DNA of 64,000 bases from Gimesia sp. (lineage in GTDB: Bacteria > Planctomycetota > Planctomycetia > Planctomycetales > Planctomycetaceae): positions 1-64,000 of the forward strand of contig PAJV01000049.1 of the NCBI GenBank assembly GCA_002706765.1, given 5' to 3'. Position numbers and translations under genes: made by a program. The notes beneath the pieces are model-generated. The model saw nothing but the letters and a program-made list of their open reading frames with translations, did no database searches and was not told the DNA's origin. Of the stretch, positions 28,801-37,985 are shown piece by piece (position 1 is the first letter of the stretch; the number at the start of each line of letters is the position of its first letter).

Positions 28801-29743
28801 GGTCAATCTCACACGGGTCCGGGTAGAAGACTCGCTGGGCACCGGTATCCGCGTTGTCAATGGTCGCACATTCACGCTGACCGAGTCCGAACTCCTGGAC
28901 AACGGAAATGCCCTCGACGAACATTCCCTGGACTACCTGGTGAATATCGAAGTTGATGATACGAACAATGATATCTTCAGCGTCATCCTGCAGGACAATA
29001 CGATTACGGACGACAGTGCAGATGCAATTCGCATTGAGTCAGGCGGACTGCTTGACGACTCTCTGATGAGCCTGGTGATGGAGCGGAATACTGTGACCAA
29101 CAGTAGCTCTGATACATCCAACCTGAGCGTCATCTGGGAAGGGCCTTTGAGTATGTTTATCAATGATTCCAACAATTTTGTAGGCACAGGAGCTACCAAT
29201 AATGTCGGTATCGAAGTGGACGCGACCAGTACAGATCTTTCAGACCTGATGACGCTGACAGTAACGAATAATAACTCCTTTACTTTCGCGGGTACCGTCA
29301 GTAGAGGTATAGAAGTTTCAACCGAAGGGCCCTCCAATATCCTGATTGCAAACAACAACGCTCAGGGATTTATCATGGGCGGAACGGGTTCCTACGGGCT
29401 CCGTTTTCTTGACCTCGCTGCAAACTCCAATGTGCAAATTGATTCTAACTTGATCAATATGACCGGCTTGAATGCACGTGCAATCTTCTTCGATCTGGTT
29501 AACGCCTCTTCTTCTTCTGTGATCATTGATAATAACCAGATTGGCCTGTTCGATGGCAATTTATTCATCGATACGGCGGTCGGGTTCAATGCAATGACAA
29601 ACGGTCCTCTGACATTGGGAACCGGTGTTAATAATATCGTGAATATCACTTCTGTCGGGAACAACAACAGCTTCCTGTTGTTCAATCCTGGTGGGGGTAC
29701 ATTTGATGGTCAGATTAGCCTGAATGGCTTCCTGCTCCCCTAG
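25853..29743 (+). CDS. inverse autotransporter beta-barrel with giant beta-helix passenger
   Basis: About 1296 residues from ATG 25853, chosen because GAGGTG lies 6 bases upstream and a signal peptide follows (KIAFRLIAGVIVLAISAMSG); the frame stays open to 25736. Residues about 60-290 resemble the intimin/invasin-type inverse autotransporter beta domain: NRGNLGGGAGLGYRFYNYDS, FGASFYYDRDD and GNFYLPIGNRRQE, with alternating aromatic barrel strands. From about 330 to the end the protein consists of right-handed beta-helix repeats rich in Asn, Thr and Gly (units like NISGGAVLDNVTITGSTNEGI). The barrel would sit in the outer membrane with the helix outside. The BBP7-like gene follows after 73 bases. 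Barrel assignment is good but needs a profile search. Confidence 0.8.
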   Translation: MPVLTSSYSGRFMKIAFRLIAGVIVLAISAMSGTLLAEDEVEFSTIIADGSETTDTLDGISSVVPGNGMGTLFRAGHQAGKTVGLDESISHIEAMPYLFTHTKNPDDAGMLFGNFRLWRTNRGNLGGGAGLGYRFYNYDSDRIFGASFYYDRDDSTNKIFQQLALNVETMGRYWDANGNFYLPIGNRRQELSLDFNEGSQRFSEFNVLYDQTRTLGTAMRGFDAEIGVPIYGELAQQFQARAYAGTYGFQASESEDVWGWRGRLQAYPLPNVLTELSITSDDTFNTNVFFNVTWTFAGRPEWNEMEKSTQMYRMAERVRKNYNVVIEQKKVVDSGLVAINPDTGLPWTISHVDSYAAPGGTGTVLDPYQTIPDAQAGPDRDIIFTHAGSFYDNAAPITLTAGERVLGEGQGVDHFINISGFGPKLLPNSPAYGDPLRPDSFVRPTFNDTVGDGVILASDSEFSGFILNDPTGRGVVGIGVSETTVNYVDVNNAVGEGIYLSSVSGSLDFESTNVTNSTGDAFVVDGGDALVRFDTGTIENTDAGRAVLIQNTTGGSINMTGSSVTDTNSQGVLINNISGGAVLDNVTITGSTNEGIHVTGGSANAVVTFRNTAQAATIIDSATDASIFVEDYLGVYQMQDINILNRNGTGILVENLTGNIAVVGNTTITNGVSAATDHGIDINNTSGNISFGGSLGITGSNGEGISFNNGGNTGTFSVSGTTTISGTANEAFIVLNDSPLIRMGTTNLSNNSLTNSVLLLDNAGNGVTTRTVSFGNTTATGTVGTTVPVVNILNSNAAISFSSLNVNANSAAYTAIVDPLVNPAVGVYVHDNPGNVNFGVLNITATNNLALIANNNTGTISSNGGVISVTDAAAIDIEDSNISMNLTAVNASNTSGPPLTPGGAAGDAEFYLNSAGIRLVRTPGLFGITGDGNSLEAGGTILDAQHGVWMEDIGRVNIDGLEIQIPLTSGIEWHQTTVADGPEVNLTRVRVEDSLGTGIRVVNGRTFTLTESELLDNGNALDEHSLDYLVNIEVDDTNNDIFSVILQDNTITDDSADAIRIESGGLLDDSLMSLVMERNTVTNSSSDTSNLSVIWEGPLSMFINDSNNFVGTGATNNVGIEVDATSTDLSDLMTLTVTNNNSFTFAGTVSRGIEVSTEGPSNILIANNNAQGFIMGGTGSYGLRFLDLAANSNVQIDSNLINMTGLNARAIFFDLVNASSSSVIIDNNQIGLFDGNLFIDTAVGFNAMTNGPLTLGTGVNNIVNITSVGNNNSFLLFNPGGGTFDGQISLNGFLLP

Positions 29744-29816
29744 TCATCAAACAGAATGTCTTGTTTAATTAACACTCTGGTGTGTTTTGATCCAAATATT
29801 GTAAGGTTTTAAATCG

Positions 29817-31124
29817 ATGAGTCGCACATCCTGGAAAGTAATGATGATTACTCCATTCAGACTGAGTGCACTACTGGTGTTGCTGTGCTCGACTGGTTTG
29901 CCTGTCGGGATACATCAAGCAGCAGCAGGCGATGATGGCACAACTGAAATTATCATGCACGGTGATTCCGACATGGTGGATGAAGAATACATAAAAGACC
30001 CAGGTCTGTTCTCGGGAATCAATACCTATTCCAGGTCCCTGGTTCGACAGATGCCCGTTGATCGGGGCTGGACCTATGATTCTCCCGTCGACAAATCGAT
30101 TAAAAGCATGTTTCGTTCGACGACTTTAAAACTGGAATATCTGCACTGGTCGCTCGAAGGGCCGGATAACATCCTGTTAAGTGCACCAATTCTGGGGGTT
30201 CCGGATCCCACCGAGCCCACACCTGTGTTCGACAGATCGACAGGCATCGCACGGGGAGACGGCGTCGCCCTGAATTATATCGATCGGAGTATGGATACAA
30301 ACGGCATGCGAGCCGCGTTAGCCTTCCCGGTCGAGAATGGATCCCTGGACTGGAATGTCTGGGGAATCTTCAAAAACGAATCCACTCGTCCCACTGCTTC
30401 AATTTACACAACTCGGTCAACTGACATTCCGGATGATGACCTTGTGGTGGTAACCAACTTTGATGTGAATGGAGACCTGGCCTCCAATACGAATGTGTAC
30501 GATACGAGCTATACCGTTAACCTGGATACGGAAATGTTCGGGACGGGGGTGAATTATATTCTGGATCCTTATCTCCCTGGAGAAGGATTTCGGATGCAGC
30601 CTCTGTTTGGTTTTCGTTTCGTCAGTCTGCGGGAAACGATGAACCAGGTAGGCGTGGATTCCGGAGGCGGAATTGGAACGCCTCGAACGACAACAATCTA
30701 TTCGAAAGTCGAAAACCGTGTGTTTGGTCCCACGATTGGTGCCCGGGCAGAGTACAAACACAGCCGCTTCACCATCGGTGCAGAGCCTAAATTCACTTTC
30801 GGGTTCAACCGGGATACCAATCAGGTACGCACAGACCAGTTGTTTGAAGCCACCGATCCGACAATTGTATCCGTACAGAAAAACAATGAATTCTCACCCA
30901 CATTTCAGGTTTCCGTTTATGCCAAGCTGAATGTGAATGAACATATTCGTTGCTTCGTCGGCTACGATTACCTGTTCATCGGTCAGATTTCCCGTGCCTA
31001 TGACATCATTGACTACAATGAAGACCGTACGGCTACAAATCCGGCTACCGGCACCAAAGTCCGTGAACAGCATTCCAAGTTCTCTGCCGATGGTATTACC
31101 GCCGGAATTGAATTTATCTGGTAA
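29817..31124 (+). CDS. BBP7-like outer-membrane beta-barrel protein
   Basis: 435 residues with an N-terminal signal peptide (LSALLVLLCSTGLPVGIHQA). A short linker leads to LKLEYLHWSLEG, a typical first strand of planctomycete BBP7 barrels, then alternating strands (GMRAALAFP, FRMQPLFGFRFVSLRE, GPTIGARAEYKHSRFTIGAE). The C-terminus ends in aromatic-terminated strands (RCFVGYDYLFIGQISRAYD, ITAGIEFIW), as outer-membrane proteins do for Bam recognition. It is 73 bases after the inverse autotransporter, on the same strand, and likely part of the same envelope unit. Confidence 0.78.
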   Translation: MSRTSWKVMMITPFRLSALLVLLCSTGLPVGIHQAAAGDDGTTEIIMHGDSDMVDEEYIKDPGLFSGINTYSRSLVRQMPVDRGWTYDSPVDKSIKSMFRSTTLKLEYLHWSLEGPDNILLSAPILGVPDPTEPTPVFDRSTGIARGDGVALNYIDRSMDTNGMRAALAFPVENGSLDWNVWGIFKNESTRPTASIYTTRSTDIPDDDLVVVTNFDVNGDLASNTNVYDTSYTVNLDTEMFGTGVNYILDPYLPGEGFRMQPLFGFRFVSLRETMNQVGVDSGGGIGTPRTTTIYSKVENRVFGPTIGARAEYKHSRFTIGAEPKFTFGFNRDTNQVRTDQLFEATDPTIVSVQKNNEFSPTFQVSVYAKLNVNEHIRCFVGYDYLFIGQISRAYDIIDYNEDRTATNPATGTKVREQHSKFSADGITAGIEFIW

Positions 31125-31133
31125 TCAGTCTTT

Positions 31134-32066
31134 TCAGGAAGTCAATCGACTGACAGTTGCAGTGGTGTGCCGCTTTTTCGGCTGACGCAACTGGTAAGGC
31201 TGGCTCTGCGAAAACTGCTGGTAGAAACTGTCTGCCTCGTCATGATTCAATGGGCCAGCATGGGCATGCAGCAGAAACCGGAACGTTAACGGCCTCTTAC
31301 GAGTCGTTTCCAGGGGGCCATGCATGCAAGGCGACGCTCCCATCCAGCCATCTTCGCGGACATGCCACGAAACGGGACCCGTTGATCCAGCGACTGGATT
31401 CGCAGGATGATAAAAGTAACTAATCCCCTCGGTGAGCTCTGGAGAAACGGGGCCGGAATAATCCATCCACTCAGCCGGTTTTCCAAAGATCGACTTTTCA
31501 CCAGTCTGCTGGCGACTGTTCGTGATTTTTCCCGCACCGAAATAACTGGAAATCGATTTTGCGACACGCACTGCCAGGAAACCGAAATTTGTTTTCTGAA
31601 ACTCCAGGGATTCCGCAGTCGGATAAAACGTTGTCTGCAGTTCCAGGAACAGTTCCTGTTTCAGGTTCGTCCGGATGGCAGAGATCAGTTCCTGACGCAG
31701 CAGAGGCTGGGGGTCGTGTCCATCGCGCCATTCCAGATCCACTGCCAGGATCGCTTCGTCGTCGTTTTCGTCGATGGAGAGCCAGCGTTTCTGTGTGATT
31801 GTCGCTCCCGTGTTTTCTGCCCAGAAGTTGATTCCCAGCACCCGGTGGTGTGCGAACCAGATTGAACGATGATGGTCATGATTGGGCGCGCCGGGATGCC
31901 CGATCCGGGTTAACGGGACACCCGCTGGTCCGGTCAGGGGATAGAAAAAGGGTCGGGAGTAATGCGGCGCATAATGCCAGCGCAACCGTTCCTGGCCTTG
32001 AATACGAAACGAAAACTGAGAATCGGGTTGAGGAACAATCTCGCACTGCGGAAACAGGTCGCTCAT
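31134..32066 (-). CDS. DUF6807 (PmoA-like) family protein
   Basis: 310 residues, no signal peptide. Family blocks are visible: YSRPFFYPLTGPAGVPLTRI, GAPNHDHHRSIWFAHHRVLG (several His in a probable metal or substrate site), INFWAENTG, and WHVREDGWMGASPCMHGPLE near the end. DUF6807 proteins are frequent beside sugar-utilisation genes in planctomycetes and have no firmly established reaction. It is convergent with the BBP7-like gene (9-base gap), and lies 105 bases downstream of the GntP gene on the same strand. Confidence 0.85.
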   Translation of the reverse strand: MSDLFPQCEIVPQPDSQFSFRIQGQERLRWHYAPHYSRPFFYPLTGPAGVPLTRIGHPGAPNHDHHRSIWFAHHRVLGINFWAENTGATITQKRWLSIDENDDEAILAVDLEWRDGHDPQPLLRQELISAIRTNLKQELFLELQTTFYPTAESLEFQKTNFGFLAVRVAKSISSYFGAGKITNSRQQTGEKSIFGKPAEWMDYSGPVSPELTEGISYFYHPANPVAGSTGPVSWHVREDGWMGASPCMHGPLETTRKRPLTFRFLLHAHAGPLNHDEADSFYQQFSQSQPYQLRQPKKRHTTATVSRLTS

Positions 32067-32171
32067 CTCCGGACTCCTCTCAAGCGGAAATTACAAGTCT
32101 GACTGATGGGAGAACTTCCATTCAGAGTAGACCGCGCTCGCATTGATGTAAAGCAGACTGTCAAATAAGTA

Positions 32172-33563
32172 CTATGACATCGGCCAGACGATGGAGAGCA
32201 GGATGGTGGTCGCCATACTCGTGCAGCCGAGTACAAACAGAAGGGGTGTCCAGGATTTAAGGGCCTCTTCTTCGGTCAGTCCGCTCATCTTGCAGAAGAT
32301 CCAGAAGCCACTGTCGTTCATCCAGGAACCGATCAGAGAGCCGGCACCAATGGCGGTAGCCAGATAGACAGGATCAAAACCAAGCAGTTCTGAATTGATA
32401 TTCATCGTAGCGAGCATCGCCGAAGTTGTGATCATGGCAACTGTGCTTGACCCCTGTGCGACTTTCAGCAGGGCTGCGATTCCGAATCCCAGAAACAGAA
32501 AGCTCATTCCAGTGCCCCCCGACTCTGTGCTGAACATCGCCTGGATCGCAGGGCCAATTTGCGCCACTGTGAGCATTTTTCCGAAGGCACCTCCGCCTGC
32601 AGTAATCAGAATGATGACGCCGCCGCTCATCAAAGCCTGTTCAACAGTGGCGCTTAACTGCAGAAGCGTTAAGCCGCGCTGTCGCAACAGGATGATTAAG
32701 GAGATCGCGGTGGCGACTAACAGTGCAAAGTTGGCATCACCAATGATCGAAGTATACGGGCTGAGGCTGGTCAGCAAACTCTGGGGACCAATCTTGGCGT
32801 CCACCAGGGAATTGACGAGTGTATTCGCCGTGATCATCAGAACGGGCAGAACAATCGGGCAGAGTGAAACGATCAGTGAGGGAAGTTCGTGGTCCTCAAG
32901 TGGATCGGGGTCTTTATGCTCAGCGACGTCCCGCATGGGAATATTCATCATGTGATTGGCAAACTTCGCATATAGAATACCGACAAATGCAGCTGGCAAA
33001 GCGACCAGAGTGCCGACAAAAATCATTTTTCCCAGGTCCACACCCAGGTACTCTGCCATCGCCAGCGGACCGGGAGTCGGGGGAACGAGCGTATGAGTAA
33101 TCGCGCCGCCAGCGGCAATCGCCATGATATACATCAGGTAGTTGCGCTGCGTGCTGCGGTACAGCGAGCGTGCTAACGGAATCAACAGATAGAAGACCGT
33201 ATCAAAAAAGACCGGCACAGCGAGGACGAAGCCGCTGCCCATCAGCGCAACAGAGGCATTCTTTTCACCCAGCGCTCTGAGAAACGTGCGCACAATTCGA
33301 TCGGCGGCTCCGCTATCCATCATGCATTTCCCGATAATCGCTGCCAGCGCGATCACGATTCCAATCCCGGAAACAGAGTCACCAAAGGCAATCGCCACGC
33401 GTTTCATGCGATTGATTCCGTCGGCTGATTCGGGGCCGAGCAGACTGACGGCCATCGCAGCGGTAATCAGCGCCAGAAACGCATTGATCTTCAGAAAAAT
33501 TATCATGCCGATGACGATGGCAATCCCGATGCCAAGAATCACAAATGGATAGTTTTCCAACAT
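32172..33563 (-). CDS. GntP-family gluconate-type permease
   Basis: 463 residues, nearly all hydrophobic, with about 12-14 membrane helices. The family signature is seen in the N-terminal ILGIGIAIVIGMIIFLKINA, the GGAITHTLVPPTPGPLAMAE block around 155-175 and the later GSWMNDSGFWIFCKMSGLTE near the C-terminus. GntP permeases import gluconate or related sugar acids with protons. Its neighbours include a pectate lyase and a DUF6807 protein, so a uronate-derived acid is a possible substrate; this is inference. Confidence 0.93.
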   Translation of the reverse strand: MLENYPFVILGIGIAIVIGMIIFLKINAFLALITAAMAVSLLGPESADGINRMKRVAIAFGDSVSGIGIVIALAAIIGKCMMDSGAADRIVRTFLRALGEKNASVALMGSGFVLAVPVFFDTVFYLLIPLARSLYRSTQRNYLMYIMAIAAGGAITHTLVPPTPGPLAMAEYLGVDLGKMIFVGTLVALPAAFVGILYAKFANHMMNIPMRDVAEHKDPDPLEDHELPSLIVSLCPIVLPVLMITANTLVNSLVDAKIGPQSLLTSLSPYTSIIGDANFALLVATAISLIILLRQRGLTLLQLSATVEQALMSGGVIILITAGGGAFGKMLTVAQIGPAIQAMFSTESGGTGMSFLFLGFGIAALLKVAQGSSTVAMITTSAMLATMNINSELLGFDPVYLATAIGAGSLIGSWMNDSGFWIFCKMSGLTEEEALKSWTPLLFVLGCTSMATTILLSIVWPMS

Positions 33564-33777
33564 AAGCGCTTCTCCGGGAAAATCTTAGGTGAATTTTGTG
33601 AATGGGTAAGAGCATTACATAGAATTGTCGCTGACGCAACCCAGTACCTGCCAGAAATTGGAGCCTGCGTTACTGAAAGAAGTTAAGAAAGGGCTTTGCT
33701 TCCGTTCGATCCGGATTTGCTGTAGGATAATTTCGTCTTGCCTGTCATACAGCTATTGAGAAAAGGAACCGAAGTTC

Positions 33778-35235
33778 ATGTCTGAAATGCGCCGGATTTT
33801 GAGAAAGAGTTTGTTGTTTGGAATCGGTTCTGTTTTTCTTTTGAGTCTGACTGACGATGTTCCAGGTGCCGAAGTAACGGAAGCGGCTGCGCGCAAAGCA
33901 ATGCAGCAGGCAACGAACTATTTTACGAGCCAGGTTTCCACCGAAGGCGGCTATCTCTGGAAGTACAGCCAGGACCTCAAAGACCGGGAAGGGGAGAATC
34001 GGGCGCCCGCTTCCCGCATCTGGGTTCAGCCGCCGGGAACACCGAGTGTGGGTGAAGCGTTTCTCAGAGCCTATCAGCAAACGGGAGAGCCTTATTTACT
34101 CGCAGCAGCAAAAGCAGCCGCGATGGCGCTGGTAAATGGCCAGTTGAAATCGGGAGGCTGGAATTACTATATCGATTTCGCAGACCGCAAAGCCTATCAG
34201 TATCGCGTCAATGGCGGCGGTCCCAAAGCACGCAATACGACCACACTGGATGATAATACTACCCAGGCTGCATTACACTTTCTGATTCTGCTGGATCAGG
34301 AACTGAAGTTTCAGGATGAACCGATTCATGAAGCGACCATGTATGCATTGAACGCATTATTGAAAGCACAGTATCCCAACGGGGGCTGGCCGCAACGTTT
34401 TGACAGTCCGCCTGATCCTGAGGATTATCCTGTGATCAAAGCGAATTATCCTGACAGCTGGTCGCGTGAGTTCCCGAAGAAAAAATACCTCGATTACTAC
34501 ACGTTCAATGACAACCTCATTGAGGATCTGGTCGGCGTCATGTTTCTGGCGCATCACGTGTATCAGGATGAACGCTATCAACGGGCCGCACTGAAAGCGG
34601 GTGACTTTATCATACTGGCACAGATGCCCGAGCCACAACCAGCCTGGGCACAGCAGTATAACAGCCAGATGCAACCTGCCTGGGCCCGCAAGTTCGAACC
34701 CCCTGCCGTCACCGGTGGCGAGTCGCAAGGCATTATCAAGACCCTGATGCAGATCTACATCTATACTGGCGATAAAAAATACTTGAAACCGATTCCACCG
34801 GCGCTGGCGTATTTAAAAAAGTCGGAACTGCCCGGCGGAAAACTGGCTCGCTTTTATGAATTGAAGACCAATCGACCTCTGTATTTTACGAAAAAATATG
34901 AGTTGACCTATCAGGACAATGACCTGCCCACCCATTACGGCTTCATTATCAACTCCAGCGTCGATTCACTGGAAAGCCGTTATCGGAAACTGCTGGATGA
35001 TTCACCCGAAAAGCTGGCTTCCATGCGATTCCCCACCCGGCGGGTCCGCCTGACTCCCTCTCTGACAGCAAAAGCAAAATCAGCCATCGATTCCCTGAAC
35101 TCAGAAGGTGCCTGGCTCAGGCAGGGTGACCTCAAAGCATCGGGTAAGGAAAATCTGCGCACCATTGATACCCGTGTCTTCATCCAGAATCTGTCCGCAC
35201 TGTCCAGCTTTGTCGCTGCAAAACAGAAAGACTAA
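33778..35235 (+). CDS. secreted pectate lyase, PL10-like
   Basis: 485 residues with a signal peptide (SLLFGIGSVFLLSLTDDVPG) and AAAGGAA upstream of ATG. The (alpha/alpha)-toroid body carries the PL10 family blocks: GGYLWKYSQDLKDREGE, GWNYYIDF, the TTTLDDNTTQAALHFL segment, YPNGGWPQRF and a C-terminal QPAWARKFEPPAVTGGES with the expected catalytic Arg. It cleaves polygalacturonate by beta-elimination. A duplicated QPAWAQQYN/QPAWARKFE motif is visible near residues 280-300. It starts divergently from the GntP gene (214-base gap). Confidence 0.88.
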   Translation: MSEMRRILRKSLLFGIGSVFLLSLTDDVPGAEVTEAAARKAMQQATNYFTSQVSTEGGYLWKYSQDLKDREGENRAPASRIWVQPPGTPSVGEAFLRAYQQTGEPYLLAAAKAAAMALVNGQLKSGGWNYYIDFADRKAYQYRVNGGGPKARNTTTLDDNTTQAALHFLILLDQELKFQDEPIHEATMYALNALLKAQYPNGGWPQRFDSPPDPEDYPVIKANYPDSWSREFPKKKYLDYYTFNDNLIEDLVGVMFLAHHVYQDERYQRAALKAGDFIILAQMPEPQPAWAQQYNSQMQPAWARKFEPPAVTGGESQGIIKTLMQIYIYTGDKKYLKPIPPALAYLKKSELPGGKLARFYELKTNRPLYFTKKYELTYQDNDLPTHYGFIINSSVDSLESRYRKLLDDSPEKLASMRFPTRRVRLTPSLTAKAKSAIDSLNSEGAWLRQGDLKASGKENLRTIDTRVFIQNLSALSSFVAAKQKD

Positions 35236-35270
35236 ACAGCGATCTTCGTAAAAGAGAGTCGTGAGCCTGG

Positions 35271-36086
35271 TCAGGCGTTTTCAGCAATCGCCTGCATGCG
35301 TTCCAGACCCAGCCGGGCGACACTGAGTGCGTCCTGCTGCCAGAGATCTTCGCGGAACAGTTCGAGTGACAGCCAGCCGTCATAGCCGATCTGTTTCAAG
35401 AGCTGGCAGTATCGGGTCAGGTCGAGGTGTCCATCGCCGGGAAGCACTCGGTCCGGGTCCATCTGCTGGGCACGGGGAATTGTATCGACGGCGTCGTTGA
35501 AATGGGAAATCGCGATCTGAGCCGGCTTGAGTTGCGCAATCGTTTCCATCGTCCCGCCACCCCGAAATACATGAAACGGATCCAGCACCAGTGTGGCTTC
35601 AGGATGCCCCGATTTTTCGACGACCTGCAGTGCGTCTTCGATTTTGGTGACGGCTTCCACAAATCCCAGAAATTCGACTGCCGGTTTAGCCCCGGCTTTG
35701 ATGCCTGCTTCGAGCAGTTCCCGATATCGTAATCCGCCAAGATCGTAGTCAGGAACCTCACGATGCGGGCAGGCGATGACGTATTCGGCCCCCAGTTCTG
35801 CAGCGATCCTGATGCGGCCCAGGCAGGTTTCAAAAACAGCCGGATATTCTTCTGCTGAGGCCGACCACCAGTCGCGCAGCATGATCATCGTGGGGATCGC
35901 CAGACCCGAGTCCTGTATCGCAGAGGAAATCGTCTGAAGTGTTCCTCCCGCAGCCAGATACGCTTCGACTTCATCAAACCAGAGTTCAATTCCCTCGTAG
36001 CCGGCTTCCGCCGTCACGCTGATTTTTTCTAGCAGAGGAGTCGTGCGGATTGTACTGGCATTCAGACTGTAACGAAAAGCACTCAT
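35271..36086 (-). CDS. sugar phosphate isomerase/epimerase family protein
   Basis: About 271 residues from ATG 36086, chosen because GGGGAG lies 8 bases upstream; the frame extends to 36185 without a ribosome site. It is a xylose-isomerase-like TIM barrel (AP endonuclease 2 superfamily). Key blocks are AGYEGIELWFDEVEAYLAAG, the acidic-metal segments LVLDPFHVFRGGGTME and ISHFNDAVD, and DGWLSLELFRED near the end. It probably acts on a sugar or inositol derivative; the substrate is not determined. It is convergent with the pectate lyase gene (35-base gap). Confidence 0.88.
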   Translation of the reverse strand: MSAFRYSLNASTIRTTPLLEKISVTAEAGYEGIELWFDEVEAYLAAGGTLQTISSAIQDSGLAIPTMIMLRDWWSASAEEYPAVFETCLGRIRIAAELGAEYVIACPHREVPDYDLGGLRYRELLEAGIKAGAKPAVEFLGFVEAVTKIEDALQVVEKSGHPEATLVLDPFHVFRGGGTMETIAQLKPAQIAISHFNDAVDTIPRAQQMDPDRVLPGDGHLDLTRYCQLLKQIGYDGWLSLELFREDLWQQDALSVARLGLERMQAIAENA

Positions 36087-36326
36087 TGAGCGGCTCCCCT
36101 GTAAGAAAAAACGAAGAAACGATTCACTCTCTGGCAGGCATCTGACGTAAGAATAAGATGGAGCTGCTGTTTCAGCCATCAACAACTGTTCTGATCATTC
36201 TGCATAAAATGACGAGAATGATCAACTCAGAGGTTACTTCAAAAGGTTACTCGACTCCAGTCGCGTAATCAGTCACAATAGTCAGGTCGAGCGGCGATGA
36301 ATCCAGTCAGGTAAACACACTGAAAA

Positions 36327-37904
36327 ATGCAGTTAATGATGAAGAGACTAGTTTCCATGTGGGATGATATCAGAGGAACAGTTTATGTTGCGCTGGCAGT
36401 CTCATCCTGTCTGCTCAACGGCTGTGGTTCTGAAAAAAAATCTACCCCTGCCGCGGAAGAAATCGTGGTCGTTGTAGCAGAGGCACCTGTTGAAGCGACG
36501 GGAACTGAAAACTCTGTCCAAGCTGAATCTGTAGAACAGAATTCGCACCCGCCGAAAAAAACTCCCGGTACAACAGCGACCGCCAGTTCCGGTCTTTCAA
36601 AGCCGGACAAGACAATCTACCGTCCCTCTGATCAACGACCCATTCACAATGATCAACGACTGGAACTGCTGGGAATCCACTGTTACGAGTCTCCGCGGCT
36701 GAAGTTGTATACCGATATCGATCCCCAGCTTGCAGCAACACTGCCGGCAATTGTAGATCAGGCTTATGAAGCACTCACGGAGTATTTTGGCCCGCTGCCT
36801 CCGGACCGGGAAGGGACCGACTTCCAGGTGACCGGTTACATCATGCAGAACCGGGCACCGTTTTATGAAGCGGGGGTGATTCTCGCTTCTCTGCCGGCGA
36901 TTGTGAACGGTCGGCATCAGGGGGCGCAGTTCTGGATGGATGCCCAGAGTCAGCCTTACTACCTCAAGCATCTGATGCTGCACGAATATACGCACTGCTT
37001 CAGCATGATCATGGGCGATATTGGTGCCCCCATCTGGTACCTTGAGGGAATTGCGGAATCCCTGGCAACGCACACGACGGATGCCGACGGTAAGATTCAG
37101 TTAAACGTGATGCCTCACAATAAAAATGATTTTGGTGGCCTGGGGCGAATCACACTGATTGAAGAAGCCGTAGAACAGGCGCCTCCGCGATCAATGCTGG
37201 AAGTCATGCAGTTACAACCCCACGACTTTGTCGGCACCAACGATGCGTATGCCTGGTCCTGGGCGTTATGCCAGTTCTTCGACAAGCATCCTGACTATGG
37301 GAAACCGTTTCGTGCGCTGGCACATCACATGCAGGGGCAGACGTTTCAGAAAAAACTGGAGGCGATGATTGGCGATGATTATGACAAAGCAAATGATGCC
37401 TGGCTACTGTTTGCCCGCAATCTCCAGCCTGGTTACGATTCCCGGAATGCAGCGGTGATATTTACAGCCGGTACTGATCTGCCGCCTGGAACCAGCGCGA
37501 CCGCTGTGATTCAGAGCCAAAAAGGCTGGCAGTCGAGCGGAGTTCATGTTGAGCAGGGAGACGCCTATGAAGTCAGTGCGCGAGGTCGCTTTACACTGGC
37601 CCGGGAGCCTGAACCCTGGGAGAGTACTGCGGACGGGATCAGTATTCAATACTTCAAGGGACAGCCACTGGGACGACTGATCATGATGATCAGACCGGAT
37701 CCCGAAATGAAGCTGACTCACCCTCTTTCCATCTTGAAAGAATATCCGCTCGGCGCAGAAGCCAGCTGGATGGCACCGGTGAGTGGAACTGTTTATTTTC
37801 GGTTGAATGATGCCTGGAACGCACTGGCAGATAACAGTGGAGAAGTCGAAGTGACGTTACAGCGAAAAACAAAATCGGCTTCGAAAGCTGACTCAGAAAA
37901 ATAA
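36327..37904 (+). CDS. lipoprotein with gluzincin metallopeptidase motif
   Basis: 525 residues. A hydrophobic segment ends in a lipobox (LLNGC), so it is likely a lipoprotein. A disordered Ala/Glu/Thr-rich linker (about 35-95) precedes the enzyme domain. The zinc motif HEYTH (H219, E220, H223) is followed by the third ligand at E240 in WYLEGIAESL, the HExxH-(16)-E spacing of gluzincins. The C-terminal 130 residues form a beta-rich domain (GVHVEQGDAYEVSARGRFTL, GTVYFRLNDAWNALADN). Its substrate is unknown. ATG 36327 has no strong ribosome site; ATG 36357 is possible. Confidence 0.85.
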   Translation: MQLMMKRLVSMWDDIRGTVYVALAVSSCLLNGCGSEKKSTPAAEEIVVVVAEAPVEATGTENSVQAESVEQNSHPPKKTPGTTATASSGLSKPDKTIYRPSDQRPIHNDQRLELLGIHCYESPRLKLYTDIDPQLAATLPAIVDQAYEALTEYFGPLPPDREGTDFQVTGYIMQNRAPFYEAGVILASLPAIVNGRHQGAQFWMDAQSQPYYLKHLMLHEYTHCFSMIMGDIGAPIWYLEGIAESLATHTTDADGKIQLNVMPHNKNDFGGLGRITLIEEAVEQAPPRSMLEVMQLQPHDFVGTNDAYAWSWALCQFFDKHPDYGKPFRALAHHMQGQTFQKKLEAMIGDDYDKANDAWLLFARNLQPGYDSRNAAVIFTAGTDLPPGTSATAVIQSQKGWQSSGVHVEQGDAYEVSARGRFTLAREPEPWESTADGISIQYFKGQPLGRLIMMIRPDPEMKLTHPLSILKEYPLGAEASWMAPVSGTVYFRLNDAWNALADNSGEVEVTLQRKTKSASKADSEK

Positions 37905-37985
37905 ATCGAATTCTGCACGGCGGACAGACACATTCGTCTCAGTCTGATGAAGGTCAGCAGTTTAACTTGAAATCAGGGGAACAAC

